DNA of 64,000 nucleotides from Lunatimonas salinarum. Its GTDB lineage: Bacteria > Bacteroidota > Bacteroidia > Cytophagales > Cyclobacteriaceae. The position numbers and the translations under genes are program-made. This document shows positions 45,491 through 55,445 of this stretch, piece by piece. The DNA lies in NCBI RefSeq assembly GCF_017811155.1, contig NZ_JACVCV010000003.1, positions 186,001 to 250,000 of the forward strand, given 5' to 3'. The notes below the pieces were generated by a model, which was given only the letters and a program-made list of their open reading frames with translations, had not been told where the DNA came from and did not search any database. The first letter of the stretch is position 1, and each line of letters starts with the position of its first letter.

Positions 45491-46996
45491 CTAAAGGCTC
45501 GAAGGAAGTACCGCGACATCCTGCTTTCTTACCGGAAATTTCGCTCCAGAGTCACCTAAACGCTCGAATAAGCGATGCCGCAAGCTATCCGCCAATTCTG
45601 GCATACTAGAAGACAGATCGGTGGATTCCTTTGGATCACTTTCTAGATCAAATAACTCATTGGTATTACTCTCGTAATAATGAATCAACTTCCATTTCCC
45701 TTTTCGAAGAGCTGATCCAGGGCGCCAAGCGCTCCCGTGGTAATGGGGATAATGCCAAAAAAGCTCGTCTCTCTCCCAGGACTTCGTTGATTCTTCGGTC
45801 AATAGCTGCACCAGGCTAGTTCCATCGTGGGGTTCATGGGAAATACCCGCAAGCGAAAGCATCGTGGTAAAATAGTCCATACTCACCACCGGGGTTTCAA
45901 CTACCCTACCGGGATTTTTGATTTCAGGACCAGTGATCAATAATGGCACCCTAATCCCCCCCTCATAACACCAACCTTTACCTGCTCGCAAAGGACCATT
46001 TGCGGTAGGTGCCCCCTCTGAAAACAAGGTTGATAGGCCCCCATTATCTGAAGTGAAAATCACCCAGGTATTTTCCTCCAGTCCCAATTCCCTCAGGGCA
46101 TCCATAATCCTGCCGATGTTTTCATCCATGGCTGTTACCATCGACGCATATTCGGCATTGTCTTGTATCAATCGGGTGACCCCATCCACCCCCTCCGGCT
46201 GATACCGCACTTCTTCGGATACTTGAGGTTGCTCGGCCAATTTCCGCTGAAAGCGTTCGTGGTACCGGTCAACCGCTTGAATGGGTGTATGCACGGTGTA
46301 ATAAGACAAATACAACAAAAAAGGCTGATTACCGGCCTCTTTCATTAAACGTACACTTTCTTCCGTCAGCCTATCTGTAAGGTACTCTCCTTCCGGACCA
46401 TCCGAGAGCCTTGGGTTGCCGTAGGGGGAAAAATACCCGTTGGATATTCCCTTCTTAAGTTGAGGTGCTCCCACGCTCCACCCTCCGATGTTAACATCGA
46501 ATCCCTGAAATTCGGGCCAAAAGGCCTCCTCCTCCCCCAAATGCCATTTTCCCACAAAATAAGTCTGATAACCTCCCTCCTTAAATTTCTCCGCCAACGT
46601 TACCTCCTCCAAGGCCAACTCATGGTCAATAGCAGGCGTCTCAATGGGTCTGCTGTCTGCATCCCGGTCAAATCCTGGAATCCAATCTGTGATATTCACG
46701 CTATTAGGGTGCTTGCCGGTCATCAATGCCGCACGAGTGGGACTGCAAACCGGATGCGCAGAATAGGCCTGACTAAACCGAATCCCTTTCGCTGCCATTG
46801 CATTTACATGGGGGGTTTCGTAAAAAGTACCCTCCCAATTTGCTTCGATATCTGCCCAACCCAGATCATCTACCAATATAAAGACAAAATTCGGTCTCAC
46901 TTCCGCAGGAGAACCGCATGAACAAAAGGCCCATGTCAGCAAATATACAAGTAGCCATGGTTTTAGGGCAGGATAAGTTACTTTTACAAAGTACAT
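45491..46996 (-). CDS. Sulfatase (arylsulfatase-like), probable lipoprotein
   Basis: The 501-residue protein has an N-terminal hydrophobic segment ending with a lipobox-like AFCSC (C25/C27). The metal-binding opening FVFILVDDLGWADI and the active-site motif C84-S-P-T-R are present; that cysteine must be oxidised to formylglycine. GKWHLGEEE and the later FTSDNGG also match. It would cleave sulfate esters in the periplasm or at the cell surface, as in use of marine sulfated polysaccharides. No maturase gene or polysaccharide utilisation locus is adjacent. Confidence 0.92.
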   Translation of the reverse strand: MYFVKVTYPALKPWLLVYLLTWAFCSCGSPAEVRPNFVFILVDDLGWADIEANWEGTFYETPHVNAMAAKGIRFSQAYSAHPVCSPTRAALMTGKHPNSVNITDWIPGFDRDADSRPIETPAIDHELALEEVTLAEKFKEGGYQTYFVGKWHLGEEEAFWPEFQGFDVNIGGWSVGAPQLKKGISNGYFSPYGNPRLSDGPEGEYLTDRLTEESVRLMKEAGNQPFLLYLSYYTVHTPIQAVDRYHERFQRKLAEQPQVSEEVRYQPEGVDGVTRLIQDNAEYASMVTAMDENIGRIMDALRELGLEENTWVIFTSDNGGLSTLFSEGAPTANGPLRAGKGWCYEGGIRVPLLITGPEIKNPGRVVETPVVSMDYFTTMLSLAGISHEPHDGTSLVQLLTEESTKSWERDELFWHYPHYHGSAWRPGSALRKGKWKLIHYYESNTNELFDLESDPKESTDLSSSMPELADSLRHRLFERLGDSGAKFPVRKQDVAVLPSSL

Positions 46997-47129
46997 AAAT
47001 AAGGACGATTAACTGACTACAAACTAATCCAATATTCAGGAATATTCAAAAAAACGGAATAGATCTTTGCTGGCAGAAACTGATCGCCGTACCAACTAAA
47101 ATTAAACGAAGCCAAGCGCATTGAATACA

Positions 47130-47232
47130 TGACAATATATGTCAATATGTCCCAAAAAACAACTCATAAAGCATTTTTATAGGTCATATTGTCTTGAAAA
47201 TTTCGATTTATTCGATTGGTTAGGTATTTGTT
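47130..47232 (+). promoter_or_regulatory. Sigma-54-like -24/-12 element and TGNCA pair before clpB
   Basis: TGACA-ATATA-TGTCA lies at 47130-47144, and the 8-mer GACAATAT (47131-47138) recurs inverted as ATATTGTC at 47186-47193. TGGTTAGGTATTTGTT at 47217-47232 keeps GG and TTG at sigma-54 spacing. A start about 12 bp downstream would give a 20-nt leader before the ATG at 47264. The pattern parallels the region before grpE. The other 100 bp here show nothing I can name. Confidence 0.42.
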
Positions 47233-47263
47233 TACAAAGATTTGAACCAGATGCAATGAAACA

Positions 47264-49885
47264 ATGGACTTTAAACAATACACCATAAAATCACAGGAAG
47301 CTATCCAAAAAGCACTGGAACTGTGCAGTGCAGAGCAGCAGCAAGTAATCGAGCCCGCCCACCTGCTCAAGGCAATTCTACAAGAAGATGGGAATGTGTC
47401 AGAGTTTTTGCTAAAAAAGCTTTCGATTAATCCCAACTTGCTGATACAACGACTGGATGAAATCATTCAACGGTTGCCCAAAGTAAGCGGGCAGCAACAG
47501 CCCTACCTCTCTCAAGCTACAAATCAGGTATTTCTAAAGGCAAAAGAATACATGAAACCCTTTGGAGATGAGTTCATTGCAGTAGAGCACTTGGTACTGG
47601 CCATACTTGCGGGAAGCGATGCCAGCGCTAAACTATTAAAAGAACTGGGCGTAACAGAGCAGCGTCTAACAGAAGCCATCAAGGAACTAAGAAAAGGAAA
47701 TAAAGTGACTGATCAAAACGCAGAATCCACGTACAGGTCCTTGGAAAAATATTCCAAAAACCTGAATGACCTAGCCAAAAAAGGAAAAATCGACCCGGTT
47801 ATTGGCAGGGATGAAGAAATCCGACGGGTATTGCAGATACTCGCGAGAAGAACCAAAAACAACCCCATCCTGCTGGGAGAACCTGGAGTGGGCAAGACTG
47901 CCATTGTGGAGGGATTGGCCCAGCGAATCGTAAGTGGCGATGTACCCGAAAACCTAAAGAGCAAAACCATCATCTCTCTGGATATGGGCCTTCTTGTGGC
48001 GGGCGCAAAGTATAAGGGGGAATTTGAGGAGAGATTAAAGGCTGTAATCAAGGAAGTCACCGATTCAGATGGACAGATTATACTCTTTATCGATGAGATA
48101 CACACCCTTATTGGTGCGGGTGGTGGAGGAGAAGGGGCCATGGATGCCGCTAACCTTTTAAAACCGGCGCTGGCACGGGGAGAGCTGCATGCCATCGGAG
48201 CAACTACGCTGAAGGAATACCAAAAGTACATCGAAAAGGACAAAGCCCTGGAAAGACGGTTTCAACAGGTGATCGTGGACGAGCCCGATGCCGCCGATGC
48301 CATTTCTATCCTACGAGGTATCAAAGACAAATACGAACTCCACCACGGGGTACGCATTAAAGACGACGCGGTAATCGCTGCCGTAGAGCTCTCTCAAAGG
48401 TACATTTCGGACCGATTCCTTCCAGATAAAGCCATTGATCTAATGGACGAAGCTGCAGCCAAACTCCGTATGGAAATCGACTCGCTACCCCAAGAACTCG
48501 ACGAAATGAACCGTCGGATCATGCAATTGGAAATCGAACGGGAAGCCATTCGCAGGGAAAAGGATAAAGACAAAGAAGCCGTACTAAGCAAAGAGATTGC
48601 CGAGCTTTCCGAAAAAAGGCAGGTGATCAAAGCCAAATGGGAAAGCGAAAAAGGAGTAATCCTTGGGATTCAACGGGAAAAGGAAAATATTGAAAAGCTA
48701 CGCATCGAAGCTGAACAGGCCGAACGTGCCGGTGACTTCGGTAAGGTAGCGGAAATAAGGTACGGCAAAATCGTAGAAAGTGAAAGTAGACTGGCCTCCT
48801 TCCAGCAACAACTGAAGCAGATTCAAGAAGGCTCCTCCCTACTCAAAGAGGAAGTAGATAACGAGGACATCGCAGCCGTGGTCTCAAAGTGGACCGGAAT
48901 CCCCGTGAACAAGATGATCCAAAGCGAACGGGAAAAGCTCCTCCACCTTGAAGACGAGCTGGGCAAGCGGGTAGCAGGACAAAAAGAAGCCATTACCGCT
49001 TTATCTGACGCCGTAAGAAGAAGTCGCGCAGGCTTACAGGATCCCAAGCGGCCGATTGGCTCCTTCATCTTCCTAGGAACTACCGGCGTGGGTAAGACCG
49101 AACTAGCCAAGGCATTAGCGGAGTACCTCTTCAACGATGATAATGCGATGGTACGGATTGATATGTCCGAGTACCAAGAGAGGCATGCCGTAAGCAGGTT
49201 GGTAGGTGCGCCTCCCGGCTATGTGGGGTACGATGAGGGGGGGCAACTCACCGAAGCCGTTCGAAGGAAGCCCTACTCTGTCGTGCTGTTGGACGAAATC
49301 GAAAAAGCCCACCCAGATGTCTTTAACATTCTCCTGCAAGTGCTCGATGACGGAAGACTGACTGACAACAAAGGTCGCTTGGCAAATTTCAAGAACACCA
49401 TCATCATCATGACCACCAATATCGGTTCCACGCTAATTCAGGAGCGCTTTGAAAATATGGAGGAATGGAATAAGGAACAAGTGATGGAAGACACGAAAAA
49501 CGAAGTGTTTGGGCTTTTAAAAAAATCAGTGCGGCCCGAATTCTTGAACCGTATCGATGAGGTGATCATGTTTGAACCGCTGAATCGATCCATTATCCGA
49601 AAGATCGTAGATATCCAATGGAAGGAAATCCAAGGGAGGCTCGCGGAATCCGGTGTTGAACTGGAAGCGACCCCGGAGGTGTTGGACTATTTGGGCGACA
49701 CTGGTTTCGACCCTCAATTTGGTGCACGTCCCCTTAAGCGTACCATACAAAGGGTGATTCTAAACGAGCTGTCCAAACAAATTCTCAGTGGATACATCAA
49801 AAATGACAGCGCGGTATTAGTGGACTTGGATGCCGACGGGCAGGTTTACTTTAAAAACATAGACCAGGTCGAAGTGGTCGACTAA
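47264..49885 (+). CDS. clpB: ATP-dependent chaperone ClpB
   Basis: The 873-residue disaggregase has the N domain ([18 protein letters not shown]), first AAA+ module with GEPGVGKTA and [12 protein letters not shown], the middle coiled coil (about residues 400-525), and second AAA+ module with GTTGVGKTE and [12 protein letters not shown]. The middle domain distinguishes it from ClpA and ClpC. It dissolves aggregates together with DnaK, DnaJ and GrpE. The upstream region has a sigma-54-like element and inverted repeats that suggest stress control. Confidence 0.97.
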   Translation: MDFKQYTIKSQEAIQKALELCSAEQQQVIEPAHLLKAILQEDGNVSEFLLKKLSINPNLLIQRLDEIIQRLPKVSGQQQPYLSQATNQVFLKAKEYMKPFGDEFIAVEHLVLAILAGSDASAKLLKELGVTEQRLTEAIKELRKGNKVTDQNAESTYRSLEKYSKNLNDLAKKGKIDPVIGRDEEIRRVLQILARRTKNNPILLGEPGVGKTAIVEGLAQRIVSGDVPENLKSKTIISLDMGLLVAGAKYKGEFEERLKAVIKEVTDSDGQIILFIDEIHTLIGAGGGGEGAMDAANLLKPALARGELHAIGATTLKEYQKYIEKDKALERRFQQVIVDEPDAADAISILRGIKDKYELHHGVRIKDDAVIAAVELSQRYISDRFLPDKAIDLMDEAAAKLRMEIDSLPQELDEMNRRIMQLEIEREAIRREKDKDKEAVLSKEIAELSEKRQVIKAKWESEKGVILGIQREKENIEKLRIEAEQAERAGDFGKVAEIRYGKIVESESRLASFQQQLKQIQEGSSLLKEEVDNEDIAAVVSKWTGIPVNKMIQSEREKLLHLEDELGKRVAGQKEAITALSDAVRRSRAGLQDPKRPIGSFIFLGTTGVGKTELAKALAEYLFNDDNAMVRIDMSEYQERHAVSRLVGAPPGYVGYDEGGQLTEAVRRKPYSVVLLDEIEKAHPDVFNILLQVLDDGRLTDNKGRLANFKNTIIIMTTNIGSTLIQERFENMEEWNKEQVMEDTKNEVFGLLKKSVRPEFLNRIDEVIMFEPLNRSIIRKIVDIQWKEIQGRLAESGVELEATPEVLDYLGDTGFDPQFGARPLKRTIQRVILNELSKQILSGYIKNDSAVLVDLDADGQVYFKNIDQVEVVD

Positions 49886-49939
49886 CACCTACCGATCGGC
49901 CCTTCCCTCAAAGGGCCGAGGGCAAATATACTGAGGACG

Positions 49940-49982
49940 ACCTACTCCGGAGATTTCTAAGCTTTGGAGTAGGTTTTCTTTT
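49940..49982 (+). terminator. clpB terminator
   Basis: Nine-bp stem ACCTACTCC / GGAGTAGGT (49940-49948, 49966-49974) followed by TTTCTTTT. A second hairpin CGGCCCTT/AAGGGCCG at 49897-49918 precedes it without a T run. Confidence 0.7.
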
Positions 49983-50118
49983 AAAGTCCATTGCGTCCCC
50001 ACGCTATCCCAGCCGACCGACCCTCCACGGGGTTTTGGCAGAAAGCACTATCTTTACGTATTGATAAGCCGCTTCAAAGCCCTCTAATCAAAACCACTCT
50101 TCGCAACAAGCTGACTAA

Positions 50119-50592
50119 ATGGAAAACAACTATATCCTTCGAAACCTCCGTTACATCTTTTCCTACGATGACGACAAGATGATGAAACTGTTTAAGCTTG
50201 GGGGTAAAGACGTGACGCGCGAAGAGGTGAGTAACTGGCTGAAAAAAGAAGAAGATCCCGATTACAAAAGCATCTATGACCGCGACCTTGCCCATTTCCT
50301 AAACGGGATGATCGTAAAAAACAGAGGAAAACAGGAAGGGAAGGACCCTGTAGCTGAAAAAAAACTCAACAACAACGACGTACTCCGCAAACTACGCATA
50401 GCACTGAGTTTGCAAGAAGATGACATGCTGGAAATCCTTTCACGGGCGGGGCAGCACCTCAGCAGGCACGAATTGAGTGCCTTTTTTCGAAAACCCAGTC
50501 AGAGCCAGTTTCGGCCCTGCAAAGATCAGGTCTTGCGTAATTTCATCAAAGGGATGAAGCTGACTTATAGAAGGGAAGACTTACCACTGTAG
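50119..50592 (+). CDS. DUF1456 family protein (YehS-like)
   Basis: The 157-residue protein contains two copies of the DUF1456 unit: NNYILRNLRYIFSYDDDKMM in the first half and NNDVLRKLRIALSLQEDDML in the second. Each copy is about 65 residues and ends with LxxFLxGMxxxxRG-like sequence (LAHFLNGMIVKNRGK and LRNFIKGMKLTYR). The family is widespread but of unknown role. It is probably cytosolic. The gene stands alone between clpB and a strong terminator shared with the glycogen cassette. Confidence 0.9.
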   Translation: MENNYILRNLRYIFSYDDDKMMKLFKLGGKDVTREEVSNWLKKEEDPDYKSIYDRDLAHFLNGMIVKNRGKQEGKDPVAEKKLNNNDVLRKLRIALSLQEDDMLEILSRAGQHLSRHELSAFFRKPSQSQFRPCKDQVLRNFIKGMKLTYRREDLPL

Positions 50593-50631
50593 TTTACCTT
50601 TTTAATGGAGGATTAGCTACTGGAATCACTC

Positions 50632-50669
50632 AAAAAAGGCCCGACTCATTGGTGAGTCGGGCCTTTTTT
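50632..50669. terminator. Bidirectional terminator between DUF1456 gene and GH57 gene
   Basis: Perfect 17-bp stem with a 4-nt loop (left arm 50632-50648, right arm 50653-50669), flanked by A and T runs, between the stops at 50592 and 50696. It serves both convergent genes. Confidence 0.92.
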
Positions 50670-50695
50670 TGACTTTTTATAAAATAGCGAAGAAA

Positions 50696-51907
50696 CTAAA
50701 CTACCGCAACCGCAGCCTCTTCCTCCTGCTTAAGCCTTAGAATAAAATCACTCAGCACGTTCATGTAATTGATAAATGCTTCGTAAGGGCTCTCGTAGGG
50801 GCTGAAATAGGCGTGAATATCTCCATCAGAGAAAAACTTCGTACACATATAGTAGAAGTGATCACTGGTTTGCAAGTAATTCCAGTCCCGTTGTATTTCT
50901 GGATTCTTTGATCTCTTCACGCGTGCTTCTAGTTGATAAAGTTTATCAAACGCCTCATCCTGTAGGTCATTTCCTAACCAAGCGGTCAGGTCTCTTTCCT
51001 CATCCGCCCAAGAAATGGGAGTAGGTACATGAATCATCCCTACCGGGGAAACCTTTGAAATTACCTCAGAAGGCGTAGCGAACCCAAAGTCCGATGATGC
51101 AAAAACAGCCTCTGGAAGGTGCCGCATAAATTCAAAGATACCTGTCTCGGCCCATTGATGTTCTCCAAAGGTTTCATAATCCATAAACAGGTTGAGTACC
51201 TCGTCACTTTGCGGAATTTGATTGATCCAACTGACAAATTTCTCGGTAGTCAACGGATAGTCAGACCATTTTGGCTCTCCAAACCTGAAAGCAATGTCGT
51301 CGCTTAGCCGAAAGTTTTTCAACAGTACTTTTAGCTTCGGTTCCAAGGCATTGGCGTAAACATAATTCGGGCTCTTCCATCCCAAAACATGCTTAGCCCC
51401 TTCTGTCAGAATACCCTCAAAACCGAGGTCAAACACCATCTTCCCGATTTTATCGGAATAAATAAGTTCTGTATTCCTAAAAACCTTGGGGGTATACCCA
51501 TTGAACAGCTGCTGAATTCTTGCCTGATGCTTGCCAACCATGTCCCTAAACTCGGACTCACTCTTCAATGCGCACAAGGCGTGGGCATAGGTTTCGTTGA
51601 GCAATTCCACATGGCCGGTGGCTACCAAACGTTGGAAACTTTCCAACACTTCCGGGGCGTATTCCTCAAGCTGATCTAGGATAGTACCTGAAAGTGAAAA
51701 GCAAACTTTAAACCCGCCTTGGTATTTTTCAATGAGCTCCAGCAAAAGCCGGTTCATCGGTAGGTAACACTTCTCGGCCACCTTTTTCAATATGCTTCTA
51801 TTTGAAAAATCATCCCAATAATGGTGATCCTCGCCTATTTCAAAAAATCTATAGGGCTTCAGTCTGTAAGGCTGGTGCACTTGAAAATAAAAACAGATCG
51901 ATCTCAT
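50696..51907 (-). CDS. Glycoside hydrolase family 57 protein (alpha-amylase-like)
   Basis: The 403-residue protein starts with ICFYFQVHQPYRLKPYR, the first conserved region of GH57 (HQP). Other hallmarks are NETYAHALCAL, a nucleophile-like glutamate in FRNTELIYSD, and FMDYETFGEHQ for the acid region. No signal peptide is present, so it acts in the cytoplasm. With the neighbouring GT4 and debranching enzyme it likely belongs to glycogen turnover. It starts 3 bp after the GT4 gene stop, confirming one operon. Confidence 0.92.
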   Translation of the reverse strand: MRSICFYFQVHQPYRLKPYRFFEIGEDHHYWDDFSNRSILKKVAEKCYLPMNRLLLELIEKYQGGFKVCFSLSGTILDQLEEYAPEVLESFQRLVATGHVELLNETYAHALCALKSESEFRDMVGKHQARIQQLFNGYTPKVFRNTELIYSDKIGKMVFDLGFEGILTEGAKHVLGWKSPNYVYANALEPKLKVLLKNFRLSDDIAFRFGEPKWSDYPLTTEKFVSWINQIPQSDEVLNLFMDYETFGEHQWAETGIFEFMRHLPEAVFASSDFGFATPSEVISKVSPVGMIHVPTPISWADEERDLTAWLGNDLQDEAFDKLYQLEARVKRSKNPEIQRDWNYLQTSDHFYYMCTKFFSDGDIHAYFSPYESPYEAFINYMNVLSDFILRLKQEEEAAVAVV

Positions 51908-51910
51908 AGC

Positions 51911-53191
51911 TTATTGATTAACGGTTTCCTTATATACTTTTATTACTTTTAATGCCACATGCTCCCATTTTAGCCTCTTCAGTTCCTCTCTCCCCAATTC
52001 CTTAAACATCTTGGAGATACCGTCGTAGTGGAGCAGTGCAAAAATGGCATCGGCCATGGCATCAATGTCCCAGAAATCCACTTTGACCGCATTTTGGAGC
52101 ACCTCGGCCACCCCAGATTGTTTGGAAATAATTACGGGTGTATTATGCCGCACCGCCTCTAGCGGCGAGATCCCAAAAGGCTCCGAGACCGAAGGCATCA
52201 CGTATACATCGCTAATGGCGAACATGTGGTCTACATCCTTTCCTCGCAAAAATCCGGTAAAGTGAAATCGGGTGCCTATCCGTAGTTCTGCTACCCGCTG
52301 TATCATCCTATTCAATAAATCGCCGGATCCTGCCATCACGAAACGTACATTTTCATCCTTCTTGAGCACTTTAGCAGCTGCCTCTACAAAGTATTCGGGT
52401 CCCTTCTGAAAGGTGATCCTTCCCAAAAAGGTTACGATCTTTTCAGGTACCTTCTTAACTTCCTTGGATTTGATCGCACTGGTATCCAATACCGCATTGT
52501 GGACTACCACCACCTTCTCTTCGGGTATCCCATAATTCGCTACAATGGTATTTTTGGTCAACTGACTTACCGCGATGATTTTATCAGCTGCTTCCATGCC
52601 CGCACGCTCAATCTCGTAAACCTGCTGATTGACCGTTTGACCGGAACGGTCAAATTCCGTTGCATGCACATGGGCTACCAATGGCTTTCCACTGATGCTC
52701 TTCGCCGCAATTCCCGCAGGAAAAGCTAACCAATCGTGTGCATGAATGATATCGTGGTGCTTATCCTTCGCTATCTGCGCTGCAACCAACGCATAGCGGG
52801 ACACCTCTTGTATGAGGTCCTTGCCGTACTTCCCACTGAAGGAAAACTTGGTAGAAAAAACACTATCCTCCAGATTTTCCTTTCCTTCTTTGATTCCTTG
52901 CGTGAAAGAAGCATACTGCTCAGGACTCAGGTAAGGAACCAAAAAAGACCCCACCTCGAGGTACGTTAAATTTTTCCAAACCGACCTAAAACGCTTTTCC
53001 CGGTAGTCGATTTCCACATCACTTGCGTTCACAAATTCGGCCAAGGGATCCTCATCTCCCCAAAGTTTGGGAACCACGAAAATCATATCCTGATTATGGT
53101 GTGCCAATCCTTTGACCAAACCATAACAAGCTGTCCCCAATCCTCCGGATATATGAGGGGGAAATTCCCACCCGAACATAAGTACTTTCAT
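51911..53191 (-). CDS. GT4-family glycogen synthase-like glycosyltransferase
   Basis: I start at ATG 53191 (MKVLMFGWEFPPHISGG), which matches family members; 21 codons upstream belong to the neighbouring gene region. The 426-residue protein has the N-terminal donor-loop GGLGTACYGLVKGL, HAHDWLAFPAGIAAK, and the C-terminal SVSEPFGISPLEAVRHNTPVI. These match the glycogen/starch synthase type of GT4 in Bacteroidota. It would extend alpha-1,4-glucan in the cytoplasm. It lies between the GH57 and debranching genes, with gaps of 3 and 11 bp. Confidence 0.88.
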   Translation of the reverse strand: MKVLMFGWEFPPHISGGLGTACYGLVKGLAHHNQDMIFVVPKLWGDEDPLAEFVNASDVEIDYREKRFRSVWKNLTYLEVGSFLVPYLSPEQYASFTQGIKEGKENLEDSVFSTKFSFSGKYGKDLIQEVSRYALVAAQIAKDKHHDIIHAHDWLAFPAGIAAKSISGKPLVAHVHATEFDRSGQTVNQQVYEIERAGMEAADKIIAVSQLTKNTIVANYGIPEEKVVVVHNAVLDTSAIKSKEVKKVPEKIVTFLGRITFQKGPEYFVEAAAKVLKKDENVRFVMAGSGDLLNRMIQRVAELRIGTRFHFTGFLRGKDVDHMFAISDVYVMPSVSEPFGISPLEAVRHNTPVIISKQSGVAEVLQNAVKVDFWDIDAMADAIFALLHYDGISKMFKELGREELKRLKWEHVALKVIKVYKETVNQ

Positions 53192-53202
53192 GAAAAAACT
53201 AT

Positions 53203-55119
53203 TTAATAGTTGTTGATTAGATACTGCATGCGCAATAACTCCCCTACGCTCCAAGCCTGCGAAATAGATCCCTTTGGTCGGTGTGGGGGATCGCCATCGT
53301 AGATCTCGGCCACCGTTCCAATCCCATATTGGGTCATCACTTTATCGAAGCTTGCTATCACGTTCTGAATAAACCGCTTACCGGATTTACCGTGAAGCTT
53401 CAGATAGCCCTCAGCAAAATGCCCCAATAGCCAAGGCCACACGGTACCCTGATGGTAGGCATTATCCCGCTCGTATTGATTGCCCTGGTAATACCCCTGA
53501 TACCTGGAATCACTTGGTGCCAATGTCCTTAGCCCTCTCTCAGTAAATAAGTTGGCCTTGATCACCTCTAGCACCTGATCCTTTTGATCATCTGTCAGCA
53601 TCGTGTAAGGCAACGAAGTGGCAAAGACCATATTCGGACGTATAGACCAATCCTTTTCGTTTTCATTTACCACATCAGCCAGATAACCCTTTTTTTCATT
53701 CCAAAATGCCTTTACAAAGGACTTTTTCACTTGCTCTGCAAGCTCTGCTATATTTTCATCACCACTTAGCTGATGGTAAAAACACAGCGCATTATACCAA
53801 AGGGCGTTGATTTCCACCGGGCAACCGGCACGTTGGGTTACCGGCCCGTCTTTTGTTACTGCGTCCATCCAAGTGAGGGCCACGCCATCCTGCCCTCCGT
53901 AGAGCAACCCGTCGGATGTGGTATGGATATTAAACTCCGTACCTTCCTGCAGGCTTTCTATGATCCCCTTGCATTTTTGCAAATACCTGTCTTTGATCGT
54001 TTGCTCGTCACCTGTAAAAATCACGTATTGTTGCAGCGCCCAAAAGTACCAAAGTGGTGCGTCAATGGAGTTCATATTGGTCATCACACCGCTCCCCACA
54101 TTTGGGAAAAGGGCACCGATGAGATCTTTCGACATGGTATCCATGACTTCCAAATACGTTTCCGTGTCTCCAATGGTAAGTGTAAGTCCCGGAAGTGCTA
54201 TAAAAGTGTCTCTCCCCCACCAGCCGAACCAAGGATAGCCCGCAATGACACGGGTTTCCCCTCCTCTCCTGCTGATAAACTGGGTAGCGGAATTCTTGAG
54301 GCAGTTTTCAAAATTATCTCTGGGAATGCGCCGACTGACTTCGTCTGCAAAGGCCTTCAACAGGGAATCTGGATTCGCCTCCTCCAATCCTGCCGAAAAA
54401 ACCACGCTCTCTCCGGTCTCGATATCAAACTCGAAAAACCCGGGAGCATACAGGTCTTCTTGAAAATCGTAGCCACGTTCAATCTCCCGAATGTATTCGA
54501 TGTTGTAATACCAATCCGGCGCCGCGACAAATTCATTAGGCTTGGATAATTGCATAGACAGTTCGCTATACGCCTCATAGGGCTTTACCTTAATGCCTCC
54601 ATTTGCCCGGACGTAACTCTTATTTACGTACGTATTTGCCTTCGATAGTCCGTGATACCCACGAAAAGCCAGAAAGGGACTCAGCCGAAGCTTAACAGGT
54701 GCCTGGGCACTTACCAAGGTGTATTTGATCATTACCCTATCCGCATGGGTATCCAGGATAATCTCCTTCTCCAGCACGACTCCTCCTACCCGGTACGTGA
54801 GTTTGGGGTTTGGCTCAGAGTCATAATCCTCCAAGTATTTGTGGCCTCTCGGCGAATAATTGCCTGGATATTTGTTGATGCCTAGGTTAAAACTACTTCC
54901 CTTCTGAACCACTGTTTCGTGGACGTTGGATAGAAGCACATGTAATTGGGTATCAATCTGTGGCTGAGGCGCCACCAACAAACCATGGTACTTTCTGGTG
55001 TTACAGCCAATTATTGTAGTGCTGGTATAGCATCCCGAACGGTTAGACCGTATAAATTCCTTTTCAAGAGAATAATTCAGATTTATCAGCTGTGTTTTAT
55101 CAAAATGTATATAGCTCAT
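53203..55119 (-). CDS. Amylo-alpha-1,6-glucosidase (glycogen debranching enzyme, GH133)
   Basis: The 638-residue protein has an N-terminal glycogen-debranching domain (SYIHFDKTQLINLNYSLEKE, GCYTSTTIIGCNTRKYHGLL) and a C-terminal alpha/alpha-barrel of the amylo-alpha-1,6-glucosidase type, with WFGWWGRDTFIALPGLTLT and DAPLWYFWALQQYV. The GTVWPWLLGHFAEGYL segment carries a further conserved region. It removes branch glucose units. It opens the three-gene cassette with the GT4 and GH57 genes. Confidence 0.94.
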   Translation of the reverse strand: MSYIHFDKTQLINLNYSLEKEFIRSNRSGCYTSTTIIGCNTRKYHGLLVAPQPQIDTQLHVLLSNVHETVVQKGSSFNLGINKYPGNYSPRGHKYLEDYDSEPNPKLTYRVGGVVLEKEIILDTHADRVMIKYTLVSAQAPVKLRLSPFLAFRGYHGLSKANTYVNKSYVRANGGIKVKPYEAYSELSMQLSKPNEFVAAPDWYYNIEYIREIERGYDFQEDLYAPGFFEFDIETGESVVFSAGLEEANPDSLLKAFADEVSRRIPRDNFENCLKNSATQFISRRGGETRVIAGYPWFGWWGRDTFIALPGLTLTIGDTETYLEVMDTMSKDLIGALFPNVGSGVMTNMNSIDAPLWYFWALQQYVIFTGDEQTIKDRYLQKCKGIIESLQEGTEFNIHTTSDGLLYGGQDGVALTWMDAVTKDGPVTQRAGCPVEINALWYNALCFYHQLSGDENIAELAEQVKKSFVKAFWNEKKGYLADVVNENEKDWSIRPNMVFATSLPYTMLTDDQKDQVLEVIKANLFTERGLRTLAPSDSRYQGYYQGNQYERDNAYHQGTVWPWLLGHFAEGYLKLHGKSGKRFIQNVIASFDKVMTQYGIGTVAEIYDGDPPHRPKGSISQAWSVGELLRMQYLINNY

Positions 55120-55194
55120 CTAAACACAAAGTTTGTAGGTTTTTATAAAAATAGGAGAAAGCTTTCGAAAGAAAAATTAATCCCAAAAAAAAAT

Positions 55195-55220
55195 AAAGGC
55201 TTCCCGACAGGGAAGCCTTT
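55195..55220 (-). terminator. Terminator downstream of the 49-codon gene
   Basis: Perfect 11-bp stem AAAGGCTTCCC / GGGAAGCCTTT with a 4-nt loop, followed on the minus strand by TTATTTTTTT. It lies 8 bp after the stop of the small gene at 55228 and isolates it from the debranching gene. Confidence 0.85.
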
Positions 55221-55227
55221 TCTTGGT

Positions 55228-55377
55228 TCATCGATTTTTAGATCGGGCAGTTTCCTTTTGCAAGGCCTCGAAGTTCTTGAGGGATTCCTCGAATTTCATC
55301 ATATAAAGGTGTATGTCTCTAATATCCACAGGCCTTATGCGGGGAAAGGACTTAGTTCTACTCAATAAAGTAAACAT
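55228..55377 (-). CDS. Small hypothetical protein, 49 aa
   Basis: This frame begins MFTLLSRTKSFPRIRPV and ends LQKETARSKNR. It is basic, with an amphipathic segment YMMKFEESLKNFEALQK that could be a helix. A strong terminator lies 8 bp after the stop, and tRNA-His with its own terminator lies upstream, so the transcript would begin in the interval 55378-55445. The protein is too short for most automatic gene calls. No family is recognised. The terminator could also belong to a small RNA. Confidence 0.5.
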   Translation of the reverse strand: MFTLLSRTKSFPRIRPVDIRDIHLYMMKFEESLKNFEALQKETARSKNR

Positions 55378-55445
55378 AATAATAGTAGTTTAATTTCAAT
55401 CGAACCTATTCAAATAATATGCCATCTACTAAATGAATCAAGCAT

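Noticed and set aside
49897-49918. Hairpin CGGCCCTT/AAGGGCCG after clpB as terminator
   Set aside because: No T run follows; the next hairpin at 49940-49982 has one and is the better terminator.
53773-54549. Long plus-strand open frame of 258 codons
   Set aside because: It lies entirely opposite the debranching enzyme gene, whose motifs are clear, and its product matches no family; it is a shadow of high-quality coding on the minus strand.
54946-55368. Plus-strand frame of 140 codons crossing the terminator at 55195-55220
   Set aside because: It spans the end of the debranching gene, a terminator hairpin and the small minus-strand gene; a low-complexity KKNK stretch comes from the A-run of the terminator.
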